The position numbers and the translations under genes were made by a program. A stretch of 9,219 nt of DNA from JBLHLB01 sp047618505 (lineage in GTDB: Bacteria; Planctomycetota; UBA1135; GCA-002686595), in NCBI GenBank assembly GCA_047618505.1, contig JBLHLB010000152.1, positions 1 through 9,219 of the forward strand. Reading direction: 5' to 3'. Below the pieces are notes generated by a model, which worked only from the letters and a program-made list of their open reading frames with translations, searched no databases and had not been told where the DNA came from. This document shows positions 1 through 7,322 of this stretch, piece after piece; the first letter of the stretch is position 1, and each line of letters starts with the position of its first letter.

Positions 1-1059
1 TAAACCGGTGTCCACCGCATAGCGACGTGCATGCCCAGTGGAACCGTCCACGAAGTAGATTTCCCCGGCGTTCGTACTGAAGACATCGCCCGGACTTGCC
101 AGTTCCGCGTCTTCACCGATCCCCTCCGAACTGGCATCGACGCCGCTGCCCGCCAAGGTCACCGCCATGCCGGTCAGGTTGCCGAAGAAATCCCGGCTAC
201 CGATTGAGAGGGCGCGCAGCCGGTTTCCCCCTTGCCCAGCGGCACCGGTCTCGGTAACCAGCAGGCGACCGTCACAAGAGATGGAGAGCCCGGTAGGCGT
301 ATCAAACTGCGAACTCCCAAGATTGCCATCGAGGAAACCGGGCGCACCTGTCCCGGCAACTGTTTCGGATTGGGGCACGGCGCCAACAAACAAGCGTCGA
401 ATCACATGGTTGCCGCTGTCCGCCACGAAAATCTGCCCACTCGCCGTGGGGACTACCGCCGTGGGATCCTCAAAGCTGAATCGAATCTGCCCCCCTGCTC
501 CGTCCGCATACCCACCTGCGCTCGAGGGTAGACCGGCAAAGAACGCAACCGTGTCGGGCACTAGTCGATCCACCAACAGCAGCGTATTCGAGCTGTGCTC
601 CACAACGACCAAGTTGCCCGCGTCGATCACGGCGACGCCGGAGAGCTGCGCCGGCACAACGATTCCCGCGCTCACAAGCAACGCATCAATGACCCCCGTG
701 CCCACCAGGGAGCGCGCCACCGTCGCCGCGGGGTCCGTGACGTCTAACTCCAAGATCTCCGCGCTCGCCCCGGTGACATACAGCAGCGGACTATCCGCCG
801 CCGCCGCCATGCGACTGAATGCATCGGTGATGAAGCCCCCCATGTCGACTGCAGTCAGAGCCCCGCCCCCCGAAAAGTCCTGGTTTGCCGTCGCGCAACC
901 ATGATTGCCAGAGGACGGCGGACCCAGGGGAATGAAGCTCGCCCCCTGCTGATCCTCGCCCTCGCGGCAAGCGCCGGCGAAACCGGCGAGCAGAACAGGC
1001 AGGAGTAGCGCACGAACCTTCACCTTGGGCGCAATGCGCCAATCATCAATTCTTCCCAT
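1..1059 (-). CDS. NHL-repeat beta-propeller lipoprotein, 3' end beyond window
   Basis: This frame stays open for 353 codons from an ATG at 1059 to the left edge, so the C-terminus is missing. The N-terminus has basic residues (KVKVR, 12-16), a hydrophobic stretch LLLPVLLAGFAGA (18-30) and Cys31, which reads as a lipoprotein signal peptide. The -3 residue is Ala rather than the commoner Leu. The rest resembles NHL propeller repeats: IFVADSGNHVIRRL (about 210-223), VAGTGAPGFLDG (234-245), TPTGLSISCDGRLLVTETGA (254-273), VTLAGSG with ASSEGIGEDAELASPGDV (300-326) and IYFVDGSTGHARRY (334-347). NHL domains usually act as binding scaffolds, so I infer a surface or periplasmic anchored binding protein with unknown ligand. 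The start is uncertain: an in-frame GTG at 1023 would give a more classical 18-residue signal peptide (MKVRALLLP...). It lies 107 bp downstream of spoVR and may be transcribed separately. Confidence 0.85.
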   Translation of the reverse strand, partial: MGRIDDWRIAPKVKVRALLLPVLLAGFAGACREGEDQQGASFIPLGPPSSGNHGCATANQDFSGGGALTAVDMGGFITDAFSRMAAAADSPLLYVTGASAEILELDVTDPAATVARSLVGTGVIDALLVSAGIVVPAQLSGVAVIDAGNLVVVEHSSNTLLLVDRLVPDTVAFFAGLPSSAGGYADGAGGQIRFSFEDPTAVVPTASGQIFVADSGNHVIRRLFVGAVPQSETVAGTGAPGFLDGNLGSSQFDTPTGLSISCDGRLLVTETGAAGQGGNRLRALSIGSRDFFGNLTGMAVTLAGSGVDASSEGIGEDAELASPGDVFSTNAGEIYFVDGSTGHARRYAVDTGL

Positions 1060-1066
1060 GGCGCCA

Positions 1067-1096
1067 AGTATCCGCTCCCTGGCCCCGGTCCATCAA
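1067..1096 (-). promoter_or_regulatory. candidate sigma70-type promoter for the NHL lipoprotein gene
   Basis: On the minus strand TTGATG (1096-1091) is followed after 18 bp by GATACT (1072-1067). Each box matches the TTGACA/TATAAT consensus at 4 of 6 positions. The -10 box ends only 7 bp before the ATG at 1059. Transcription from here would therefore give a leaderless mRNA, or a short leader of about 35-40 nt if translation starts at the GTG at 1023. The host's promoter consensus is unknown, so this is only a suggestion. Confidence 0.27.
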
Positions 1097-1134
1097 GGGT
1101 GTCGAGAGTGGAAACTGTGCACTGATTGTGAAAC

Positions 1135-1160
1135 GGCGGTACGGAGCCAAGGTAACCGCC
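1135..1160 (-). terminator. stem-loop just after spoVR, possible weak terminator
   Basis: Seven bases after the spoVR stop codon the minus strand reads GGCGG-T-TAC, then a 9-nt loop, then GTA-CCGCC. This is an 8-bp GC-rich stem with one bulged T. Only a short GTTTC follows, so the U-tract of a strong intrinsic terminator is lacking. It could attenuate, protect the 3' end of the operon mRNA, or be incidental. Confidence 0.35.
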
Positions 1161-1166
1161 ACTGTT

Positions 1167-2648
1167 TTAGGCCGCGTTGTCGCCCTTGCTCTTCTCCAGC
1201 TCCAGGCGGGCCTCCTCAGACAGGCAGACCTCTAGGGCGCTGGTGGAATCCATTAGGGAGATTTCCTCGCCGTTAGCGACCAATCTGCGGCCTTCCTTCT
1301 CCGTGACCGTGAGTAGATGAACCGGGCGACCCCAAAGGGCGCCGAGGTTGCGCAGGGTTTCCTTGGCCTGACCCAGCTGCAGGTCGCGGCCGTCATGGTG
1401 GTGAACCAGGACGAGCTCCCCGTCGCCCTTCTCGTCCACACCAACCAATTCGATCTGAGGTTGACCGCCCCAGGCAATGCGAGAGAGGAGCCAATTCTTG
1501 AGTTCACGCCAATCCACATTGCGACGTGCCTCATCAGGATCGGGTGCACCACCATCAGCCGAGCGCATGGCGATCGGCAAGAGATGCCGGAAGGCGAATT
1601 CCTCGTCAACAACTTCATCCACCAGACTCACATCGTTGTGCACCTTGCGCAGGCGGAAAATGTCATCGCCACGGGCCTCCGCATGGCGGAAGAGTTCGAG
1701 CCCAATCTTGTAGGGGTTGACCTGACCTGGCGCAACGGCAGTCGCACCGGAGTGACAATCCGCAAAGTCAAGGATCTCGGAGGCGTCAAGCAACCCACCG
1801 GTCAAGAGTCTGGAATGCCAAAAGCAAGCCCAACCCTCGTTGATGATCTTTGTCATGCGCTGCGGCGAGAAGTAGTAAGCCTCCGCGCGCACAATCTGTA
1901 TTAGATCCTGTTGCCATGCCTCCAAGGGCGCGTGCTCCTCCAGGAAACCGAGCACGTCATAGGTCGGCGGTTCCGCGGGGTGGCGACGGCGGCTGGTCGT
2001 CCCTTTGTGCTCTTCCACGGGCACGGGTCGCAGGCTGCGGAGGGGAGACATGCTAATCGCGTCCAGCGCACGCCGCGCCCGTTCCGATGCAGGCGTATAA
2101 ACAGTGCGAGTCTCCGGCGGATGGGTGTGTTCGCGCAAAGGCAAGTAGGGATCGATCAAGGACTCGAGGGACAGGCAAATGTCCATGAATCGCTCGACCT
2201 TCTCGAGACCAAAGGCATCCACGTAGCGCCGCACGCGCGTGGAGTGATTGCCCATGGTGTCGAGCATGTGACGATCCGTCGGCGCGAACCACGCGTTGTG
2301 CTTGAAGAAGTCCGCGTGGCCGTAGACGTGGGCCATCACGAGCTTCTGCTCCAAGAGCGAGTTGGAACGCACCAGATAGGCATAGGTGGGATCGTTGTTG
2401 ATCACCAGCTCGTAGATCTTTGATAGCCCCCACTGCCGCCCCTTCTCAAGTCGCTCGTAGTCCATCCCGAAACGCCAGAACGGATAGCGGACGGGAAATC
2501 CACCGTAGGCCGCAACGCCGTTGACGTCCTGGGCATCGAGCAGCTCAAAGACCACCTCATAGAAGTCGAGCCCCGCCTTGCGCGCGGCGCTTTCGATGAC
2601 GACCGCCTGGTACTTAAGCGCGGCCGGAAGATCGGATTTGATCCTCAT
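1167..2648 (-). CDS. spoVR: SpoVR family protein (YcgB-like)
   Basis: The product has 493 residues, close to the roughly 470-510 usual for SpoVR/YcgB, and looks full length. Family-typical stretches run in order: GFPVRYPFWRFGMDYE (50-65), the region SKIYELVINNDPTYAYL (76-92), the His/Asp-rich HVYGHADFFKHNAWF (107-121), INEGWACFWH (269-278) and NPYKIG (311-316). The C-terminal third contains LVLVHHHDGRDLQL (412-425). The protein has no signal peptide or membrane segment, so it should be cytosolic. SpoVR was named for a spore-cortex phenotype in Bacillus subtilis, but homologues are common in bacteria that do not sporulate, nearly always with prkA and yeaH. Its biochemical activity is not established. 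The ATG at 2648 lies 3 bp after the yeaH stop, with a G-rich TGGGGGCTGG about 10 nt upstream. It is the last gene of the operon. Confidence 0.96.
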   Translation of the reverse strand: MRIKSDLPAALKYQAVVIESAARKAGLDFYEVVFELLDAQDVNGVAAYGGFPVRYPFWRFGMDYERLEKGRQWGLSKIYELVINNDPTYAYLVRSNSLLEQKLVMAHVYGHADFFKHNAWFAPTDRHMLDTMGNHSTRVRRYVDAFGLEKVERFMDICLSLESLIDPYLPLREHTHPPETRTVYTPASERARRALDAISMSPLRSLRPVPVEEHKGTTSRRRHPAEPPTYDVLGFLEEHAPLEAWQQDLIQIVRAEAYYFSPQRMTKIINEGWACFWHSRLLTGGLLDASEILDFADCHSGATAVAPGQVNPYKIGLELFRHAEARGDDIFRLRKVHNDVSLVDEVVDEEFAFRHLLPIAMRSADGGAPDPDEARRNVDWRELKNWLLSRIAWGGQPQIELVGVDEKGDGELVLVHHHDGRDLQLGQAKETLRNLGALWGRPVHLLTVTEKEGRRLVANGEEISLMDSTSALEVCLSEEARLELEKSKGDNAA

Positions 2649-2651
2649 GGG

Positions 2652-3752
2652 TCAGCGCCCAGCCCCCAGAAACAATCGGATGGCCTCGGGGATGTCTTCA
2701 CGGCAGTCGACGGAACTCGTCACAAGCGCCTCTTCATCACGCAGACCCGCATCGAGGTCCTTCTTGAATTGGCCCGATCCATGGGCACTCTTGACCTGCC
2801 CGTAGCCGAACTGATTCACGCGCGGCAGAATCTCATCACGCAACAACCCAACGCAACGTTCCGTGTCCTTGGCCGACCAGTTGTCCCCATCCGAGTAGTG
2901 GAAGGGATAGATGTTCCAATCTTCCGGGCGGTAGCGCTCGGTGATCTGCTTGAGGCACAGCTCGTAGGCCGATGAGATCTTGGTGCCACCGGATTCGCGT
3001 AGGTGAAAGAAGGTGTGCTGATCGACGATGCGCGCCTGAGCGTCGTGCACCATGTAGACGACCTCCAGGTTCTTATATTGGCTGCGGAGCCAGGTGTCGA
3101 TCCAGAAGGCTTCGATGCGCACGACCTCTTTCTGCTCACGCCCCATTGAGCCAGAAACGTCCATCATGTGGAAGACGACGGCGGAGCTATCCGGCTTCGG
3201 ACTGCTCTTGCGTGAACGGTATCGGAAGTCATCGCGAATGGGAACAACTCGCGGCCGCTCAGGATCGTAGACACCCGCAGCAATGGAGCGACGCAGTGCG
3301 TTGCGGTAGGTGCGTCTGAATTGTCGCAGAGAATCGGGACCTGAGGAGCTTACGCCGTTGTAGCAACCGCCATCCGCCGACATCTGCTTCACACCGCGCG
3401 GTTCGATATTCGGGAGCTGCAGCTCATCCCCGAGCATCTCCGCTAGTTCCTCGAGGTCAACATCCACCTCGAGGATGTGCTGTCCCGGGCTTTCCCCCGC
3501 TCCGCCCTGACCTTCCCCCTGGGTCGGCTCGCCTTGACCTTCGCCGGGCTCACCTTCGCCGCTCCCGCCCCCACCTGAATTGTCGCCAAAGACAAAGCGC
3601 GGCAATTCGATCTGCGGAAGGGGAATCGAAATGGACTTCTCGCCCGCGCGGCCAATCAGCTCGCCGGTAGAGAGGTAGCGACGCAGATCCTCTCGGATTC
3701 GTCCTCGCACAATGTCCCGGAAACGGGCGCGATCTGCTTCGACGCGATACAT
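2652..3752 (-). CDS. yeaH: YeaH/YhbH family protein (DUF444), VWA-like partner of PrkA
   Basis: The product has 366 residues, shorter than E. coli YeaH (about 427). The N-terminus (1-57) carries the family features RFRDIVRGRIREDLRRYL and a basic/proline segment ending PRFVFG. A Gly/Glu/Gln low-complexity linker follows (59-90). The C-terminal domain is VWA-like: FHMMDVSGSMG (194-204) is a MIDAS motif (DxSxS at 198-202), followed by VVYMVHDAQA (231-240), ESGGTKISSAYELC (253-266, with the Thr expected of a MIDAS) and YPFHYSDGDNW (282-292). Pairing of a VWA-type protein with an AAA+ ATPase recalls MoxR/RavA systems, so I infer that it acts as adaptor or partner of PrkA. The ATG at 3752 lies 7 bp after the prkA stop, and the stop is 3 bp before the spoVR start. 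The Shine-Dalgarno site is weak (TAGGT), consistent with coupled translation. Confidence 0.95.
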   Translation of the reverse strand: MYRVEADRARFRDIVRGRIREDLRRYLSTGELIGRAGEKSISIPLPQIELPRFVFGDNSGGGGSGEGEPGEGQGEPTQGEGQGGAGESPGQHILEVDVDLEELAEMLGDELQLPNIEPRGVKQMSADGGCYNGVSSSGPDSLRQFRRTYRNALRRSIAAGVYDPERPRVVPIRDDFRYRSRKSSPKPDSSAVVFHMMDVSGSMGREQKEVVRIEAFWIDTWLRSQYKNLEVVYMVHDAQARIVDQHTFFHLRESGGTKISSAYELCLKQITERYRPEDWNIYPFHYSDGDNWSAKDTERCVGLLRDEILPRVNQFGYGQVKSAHGSGQFKKDLDAGLRDEEALVTSSVDCREDIPEAIRLFLGAGR

Positions 3753-3759
3753 CTAAGAC

Positions 3760-5808
3760 CTAGGCCGCCTCCGCGGGACCGCCGCTTTCCTTGGCATCTC
3801 CACGGGCAAAGAGCTGGGCCACGTATTGCAGCACGTTCTCGGCACTCTCCTCGTCGTAGCCGAATTGCTCCGACAGGCGCGTACGAATGACATCGATTTT
3901 CGCGCGCGTCTCCGGGTCGACGACGGAGGAGACCAGGCTCGTAAGCTGAATGGAATCCCGCCGGTCCTCGAAGAGCTTCAGCTCCAGGGCACGCGTCAGA
4001 CGCTTGTTCTGGCGGTAGTCGAAGGTCTTGCCTTCGATGTGTAGAGCGGCGATGTAGTTCATCAACTCGTGCCGGAAGTCATCCTTGCGTGACCCCGGGA
4101 TGTCGATCTTGTTCTCGATGGAACGCATCATGCGCTCATCCGGATCACGTTCACGCCCGCTGGCATCGATGATCTTTTCTCGCGTCGTATAGGCTTTGAC
4201 GTTGTCGATGTACTTTCCGCACAGGCGGTCGACAGCCTCGCCATCAGCAGCCACGGCCACCTGGACTTCGTGCTTGACGATTTCCTCGTACTCCTCGCGA
4301 GCGAAGCTCATCAGCTGCTGGTAGTGCTTCCGCAGTTCCTCATTGCAGATCAGACTGTGGTGTTGCAAACCGCTGGCCAGGGACTCGAGCACATCAAGGG
4401 GCGCCACGGTCTCGCAATCGCGCACGATGGCCGCCGCGATCTTGTCCTGGACGTAGCGCGGACTGATGCCGAACATGCCTTCGCGTTCTGAGGCCTCGTG
4501 CATCTCTCGCACGTTTTCTGGCGTGAACCCCTGCACTTCCTCACCACTGAAGAGCTTCGCCTTTTGGAGCAAAGTCAGGTTCGGGTGCGAGGGATCCTCT
4601 AGGCGTGTCAAAACGGCCCAGAGCGCAGCCATTTCCATCGTATGCGGAGCGATGGCCCGGCTCTTAATTTCGCGCTGCATGAACTGACGCTGATAGATGC
4701 GCAGCTCGTCCTGGAAGCTGAGGTTGTAAGGGATGTCGATCTTGATCGTGCGATCCCTGAAGGCCTCCATCATCTCGTTGTTTTGGAGCTTGCGGTACTC
4801 GGGCTCGTTCGTATGCCCGATGATGACCTCGTCAATGTGCGTCTGCGCAAACTTCTTGGGCTTGATCGCGTGCTCTTGGCTCGCTCCCAGCAGGTCGTAG
4901 AGAAACGCAACGTCAAGCTTCAACACTTCGACGAATTCGATCATGCCACGGTTGGCAACATTGAACTCTCCATCGAAGTTGAAGGCCCGCGGATCAGAGT
5001 CGCTTCCATACTCCGCGATCTTGCGGTAGTTGATGTCCCCGGTCAGTTCCGTCGAATCCTGGTTCTTCTCGTCCTTGGGTTGGAAGGTCCCTATGCCGAC
5101 ACGGTCTTTCTCAGAGAGAACAAATCGGCGCACACGTACATGCTCCAGGACGCGACTCCAGTCCCCGTCGTAGCGCTCCATCAACTTGGAGTAGTAGTAA
5201 CGCGAGACCGGGTCCAATTCCCCGCGTACCCGCAGTTGGTAGTCCCCGTCCCAAGTCTCGTTCAAGCGCTGGTCCAGAGGCTCACGCGCATCCATCGGCA
5301 CAAGCAGCAGGGGGTCCTGGTTCATGGGTGAGGGAACAATCTCCTCATCCACATGCCAGGTGAAAGTATAAATCGCGCCTTCACGAAGGCTGCTGTACTC
5401 CTCAAGACCGCGCTTCAGAAGTCGCACGATTGTGCTCTTTGCGGAGCCAACGGGACCGTGCAGGAGAATGACGCGCTTTTCCGGACCAAGGCCACGGGCT
5501 CCCGCCCGGAACACACTCACCAGTTCCGCAATGGGATCATCCAAACCGAAGACAGCATCGGATCCACCATCGAAGGGATCATTGAACAGAGTGTAGCGAG
5601 GGGCACTTCCACGACGCACCCCGGGCTCACTGCCGTGGTGGTCCACCATATCCACCAGTCTCTGCCAAGCATTCCGCGCCAGGCCTGGGTCAGCTTCAAC
5701 AAGCTTCAGATACTCATCGAACGACCCCTCCCAGCTCAGCTCTCGGTAGGAGTCTTGGTTCAAAGAACCGCGAACGATGTCACACAGGGATTTGATTGGT
5801 TCGATCAT
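3760..5808 (-). CDS. prkA: PrkA serine protein kinase / AAA+ ATPase (YeaG family)
   Basis: The product has 682 residues; YeaG and PrkA are usually about 630-690, so it is complete. The N-terminal PrkA AAA domain shows the family opening WEGSFDEYLKLV (26-37), DAVFGLDDPIAELV (84-97), Walker A GPVGSAKST (118-126), EKNQDSTELTGDINYRKI (247-264), the Walker-B-like NRGMIEFVEVLK (286-297), the sensor-like IIGHTNEPEY (329-338) and EAFRDRT (348-354), whose arginines could serve in trans. The C-terminal PrkA domain follows (about 440-670), with FGISPRYVQDKI and SRKDDFRHELMNYI. PrkA proteins are described as serine kinases; an ATP-dependent protease role has also been reported for the B. subtilis protein. 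The ATG at 5808 is the only candidate start, because an in-frame TGA lies at 5850-5848 with no start codon between. No Shine-Dalgarno site is visible. It leads the prkA-yeaH-spoVR operon. Confidence 0.97.
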   Translation of the reverse strand: MIEPIKSLCDIVRGSLNQDSYRELSWEGSFDEYLKLVEADPGLARNAWQRLVDMVDHHGSEPGVRRGSAPRYTLFNDPFDGGSDAVFGLDDPIAELVSVFRAGARGLGPEKRVILLHGPVGSAKSTIVRLLKRGLEEYSSLREGAIYTFTWHVDEEIVPSPMNQDPLLLVPMDAREPLDQRLNETWDGDYQLRVRGELDPVSRYYYSKLMERYDGDWSRVLEHVRVRRFVLSEKDRVGIGTFQPKDEKNQDSTELTGDINYRKIAEYGSDSDPRAFNFDGEFNVANRGMIEFVEVLKLDVAFLYDLLGASQEHAIKPKKFAQTHIDEVIIGHTNEPEYRKLQNNEMMEAFRDRTIKIDIPYNLSFQDELRIYQRQFMQREIKSRAIAPHTMEMAALWAVLTRLEDPSHPNLTLLQKAKLFSGEEVQGFTPENVREMHEASEREGMFGISPRYVQDKIAAAIVRDCETVAPLDVLESLASGLQHHSLICNEELRKHYQQLMSFAREEYEEIVKHEVQVAVAADGEAVDRLCGKYIDNVKAYTTREKIIDASGRERDPDERMMRSIENKIDIPGSRKDDFRHELMNYIAALHIEGKTFDYRQNKRLTRALELKLFEDRRDSIQLTSLVSSVVDPETRAKIDVIRTRLSEQFGYDEESAENVLQYVAQLFARGDAKESGGPAEAA

Positions 5809-6098
5809 GACGTGAGCGGCGCCCGGCGCGACCGGATGGGGGCACCTTCATTCATCGGCAGAACATCCCGTTCAGCTGGAGGAAAGCACCGACCTGTGGC
5901 CACCCGTGACCTCCCTCGAGGCGCATAAGCCCCGTCAGCCCTCCCCAGGCACATGAGGACGCGGTCGACCATTCCCACCTCAAAAGGAACGGTCAACCGC
6001 GTTAAGTCCCAGCCGGCCGCCATTGGCGTCCAATCAATTAGAGCGATAAGCAGACTGCTACCGAACGCCTCTTTTCCAGGGAGATGGGCTTGTGGCCC
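5809..6098 (-). other. 290-bp leader/intergenic region upstream of prkA
   Basis: This is the only sizeable gap between genes. It holds the 17-bp-stem hairpin at 5959-6002 and a possible small ORF from ATG 5972 to a TGA at 5807-5805 that overlaps the prkA ATG (ATGA). A poor promoter match, TTGACC (5997-5992) then 17 bp then AATGGT, lies inside the hairpin and is not convincing. No tRNA or recognisable RNA gene is visible. Just after the stop of the upstream gene there is only a 4-bp hairpin (GGGC-CACAA-GCCC) without a T-run, so no clear terminator separates the M14-like genes from prkA. Confidence 0.7.
5959..6002 (-). repeat. long inverted repeat / RNA hairpin in the prkA leader
   Basis: The arms are 5959-5975 (plus strand acgcggtcgaccattcc) and 5986-6002 (ggaacggtcaaccgcgt), separated by 10 bases. 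The arms match at 15 of 17 positions. On the minus strand, the operon's sense strand, both exceptions become G-U pairs, so the transcript can form an uninterrupted 17-bp stem with loop UUUUGAGGUG. The plus-strand transcript would have two A-C mismatches instead. No U-run follows, so it does not look like an intrinsic terminator. It could be an RNA regulatory element, a protein operator or a processing signal. A -35-like TTGACC lies within the first arm. Confidence 0.8.
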
Positions 6099-7322
6099 TC
6101 AAGGCACCAAGGGGACGCCTAGGCGCAAACTTTGAGCCCGGGCGCCATCCACGGTGGCCACCAGCTCTGCGTTCTCGGGCGCCTCTACGATCAGCCGAAT
6201 CCTGCGCTGGCCGCCCCCCGCAAGAGGCTCCAGCCCAAGGCGCCAGAGGCTTTCCAAGCGTTGGCCGCGTGCAACTGCCAGATTTCCAACAGCCTCTCCA
6301 CAAGCAGCGGCCACGACACTGACCCCTTCAATCTGAAGGGACAGCCCCGGGGGCGACTGCAACCCGGATGCTGGATGAAAGGAGGTCGGCAGGTGTCCTT
6401 TGTTTCGAAGCTCCAGGTCTACTTGCCACTGACCGTCGCCCAGGGAAAGCACATCCGTGACAACCGCCCCGAGACGTGGGACGAACTCGAGCTGTTGAAG
6501 AATCTCCGCATCATCCCCTGCGCGGATTCCGAATGTCGGCACGCCGAAAGAGTGCCAGGCATACTGATCTGCACAGCCGATGGGCTCACCAAAGGCGTCA
6601 CCGTTCCCCTTGGGGTGCGACCAGGGTGTGGTGTCGATGTTCTCTTGGCCGGCGGCAGGCGATCGCAGGATGCTGACAATGTTCCGTTGCCTCTGGAGCA
6701 ATTGGCTCAGGGCAAGGGAGTCCGCCCGAGCTAGGGGAACTTTCCCCGCCCCGGCCCGCAGCGGCCCTGGGAACCAACCCACGGGGAAGTCTCGATCGAA
6801 CCGGATCCGATCCTCTCCGCCGAAATCCGCCCCCATTTCCGGAAGGAAGTAGACCACCACCCGAGCGCAAAGCTCGCGGGCGCGCCCCTCGGCTGGATTC
6901 GCCACGGAATCCATGAAGCGGCGCTGTTCCGGTCCATCTCCGATGATCAGCAGGCCGGGGAGATCCGACTCAAGACTGGCCGCTTCGCCGTAGGGCGCAA
7001 GAGTCACCAGTCGCAGTTCGCGTCCTTCAGCGTCGCCGAAGAGCACCTCCATTCTCGCACGTCCCAGGGAGGAGAGGATCATCTGCTCCAACCACGGCAA
7101 GGGTTCCGCCAGCGGTTGCAGATCGTCGAGCGGCTGGGCCGGTTTCTCAGCCTCTAGATCTTCCTGGGTCTCTTCCTGGGTCTCTTCCTGGGCAGGATCG
7201 TCCTGCGGGGGCTTATCCTCCGGCTCTTGACCCCAGAGGGAAGGCGCCGCGAACAGCATCCATCCGATGAGAATCAGGCACAGAGACTGACGCGTCCCCA
7301 TGGAGAAGTAACGAGCAATCAC
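6099..7322 (-). CDS. secreted protein with degenerate M14 carboxypeptidase-like region
   Basis: The product has 407 residues. The start is a GTG at 7322 that overlaps the upstream stop (GTGA) and has GAGG 8 nt before it; an ATG at 7301 gives a shorter but equally plausible signal peptide. Residues about 8-31 (LCLILIGWMLFAAPSLWGQ) form an export signal. An acidic Pro/Glu/Gln linker follows (32-70), with repeats EETQEETQED. The middle resembles the upstream gene: LLIIGDG (124-130), VVVYFLPE (155-162) and FDRDFPVGWFPGPL (175-188), which corresponds to the DLNRNFP..W segment of M14 peptidases. The end (about 285-405) looks like a beta-sandwich accessory domain, with VDLELRNKGHLPTSF (301-315) paralleling VTLRVRNNGGLPSGV of the neighbour. 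I see no HxxE zinc motif and no Asp loops, so catalysis is doubtful. It is probably a shortened paralogue acting outside the cytoplasm in an unknown role. Confidence 0.78.
   Translation of the reverse strand: MIARYFSMGTRQSLCLILIGWMLFAAPSLWGQEPEDKPPQDDPAQEETQEETQEDLEAEKPAQPLDDLQPLAEPLPWLEQMILSSLGRARMEVLFGDAEGRELRLVTLAPYGEAASLESDLPGLLIIGDGPEQRRFMDSVANPAEGRARELCARVVVYFLPEMGADFGGEDRIRFDRDFPVGWFPGPLRAGAGKVPLARADSLALSQLLQRQRNIVSILRSPAAGQENIDTTPWSHPKGNGDAFGEPIGCADQYAWHSFGVPTFGIRAGDDAEILQQLEFVPRLGAVVTDVLSLGDGQWQVDLELRNKGHLPTSFHPASGLQSPPGLSLQIEGVSVVAAACGEAVGNLAVARGQRLESLWRLGLEPLAGGGQRRIRLIVEAPENAELVATVDGARAQSLRLGVPLVP
7159..7192 (-). repeat. 12-bp tandem repeat, about 2.8 copies
   Basis: The unit tcttcctgggtc (plus strand) occurs at 7159-7170 and 7171-7182, and its first 10 bases again at 7183-7192. 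The unit length is a multiple of three, so copies keep the frame and encode the EETQ repeats in the acidic linker of the 407-residue secreted protein. Copy number in such a tract may vary between strains. Confidence 0.85.

Noticed and set aside
167..904. Long plus-strand frame (245 codons) opposite the NHL lipoprotein
   Set aside because: The opposite minus-strand frame is open from 1059 to the edge and encodes a lipoprotein signal and NHL motifs. The plus-strand product is a low-complexity Pro/Ser/Ala/Thr shadow.
4642..5331. Plus-strand frame of 229 codons inside prkA
   Set aside because: It lies wholly antisense to highly conserved PrkA core motifs. The Leu/Val-rich product is typical of an antisense shadow in a GC-rich gene.
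5970..5997. TTGACC-17-AATGGT as the prkA promoter
   Set aside because: The -10 box matches at only 3 of 6 positions and both boxes are accounted for by the inverted repeat.
6086..6098. Short hairpin GGGC-CACAA-GCCC right after the second M14-like gene
   Set aside because: The stem is only 4 bp and no T-run follows, so it is too weak to call a terminator.
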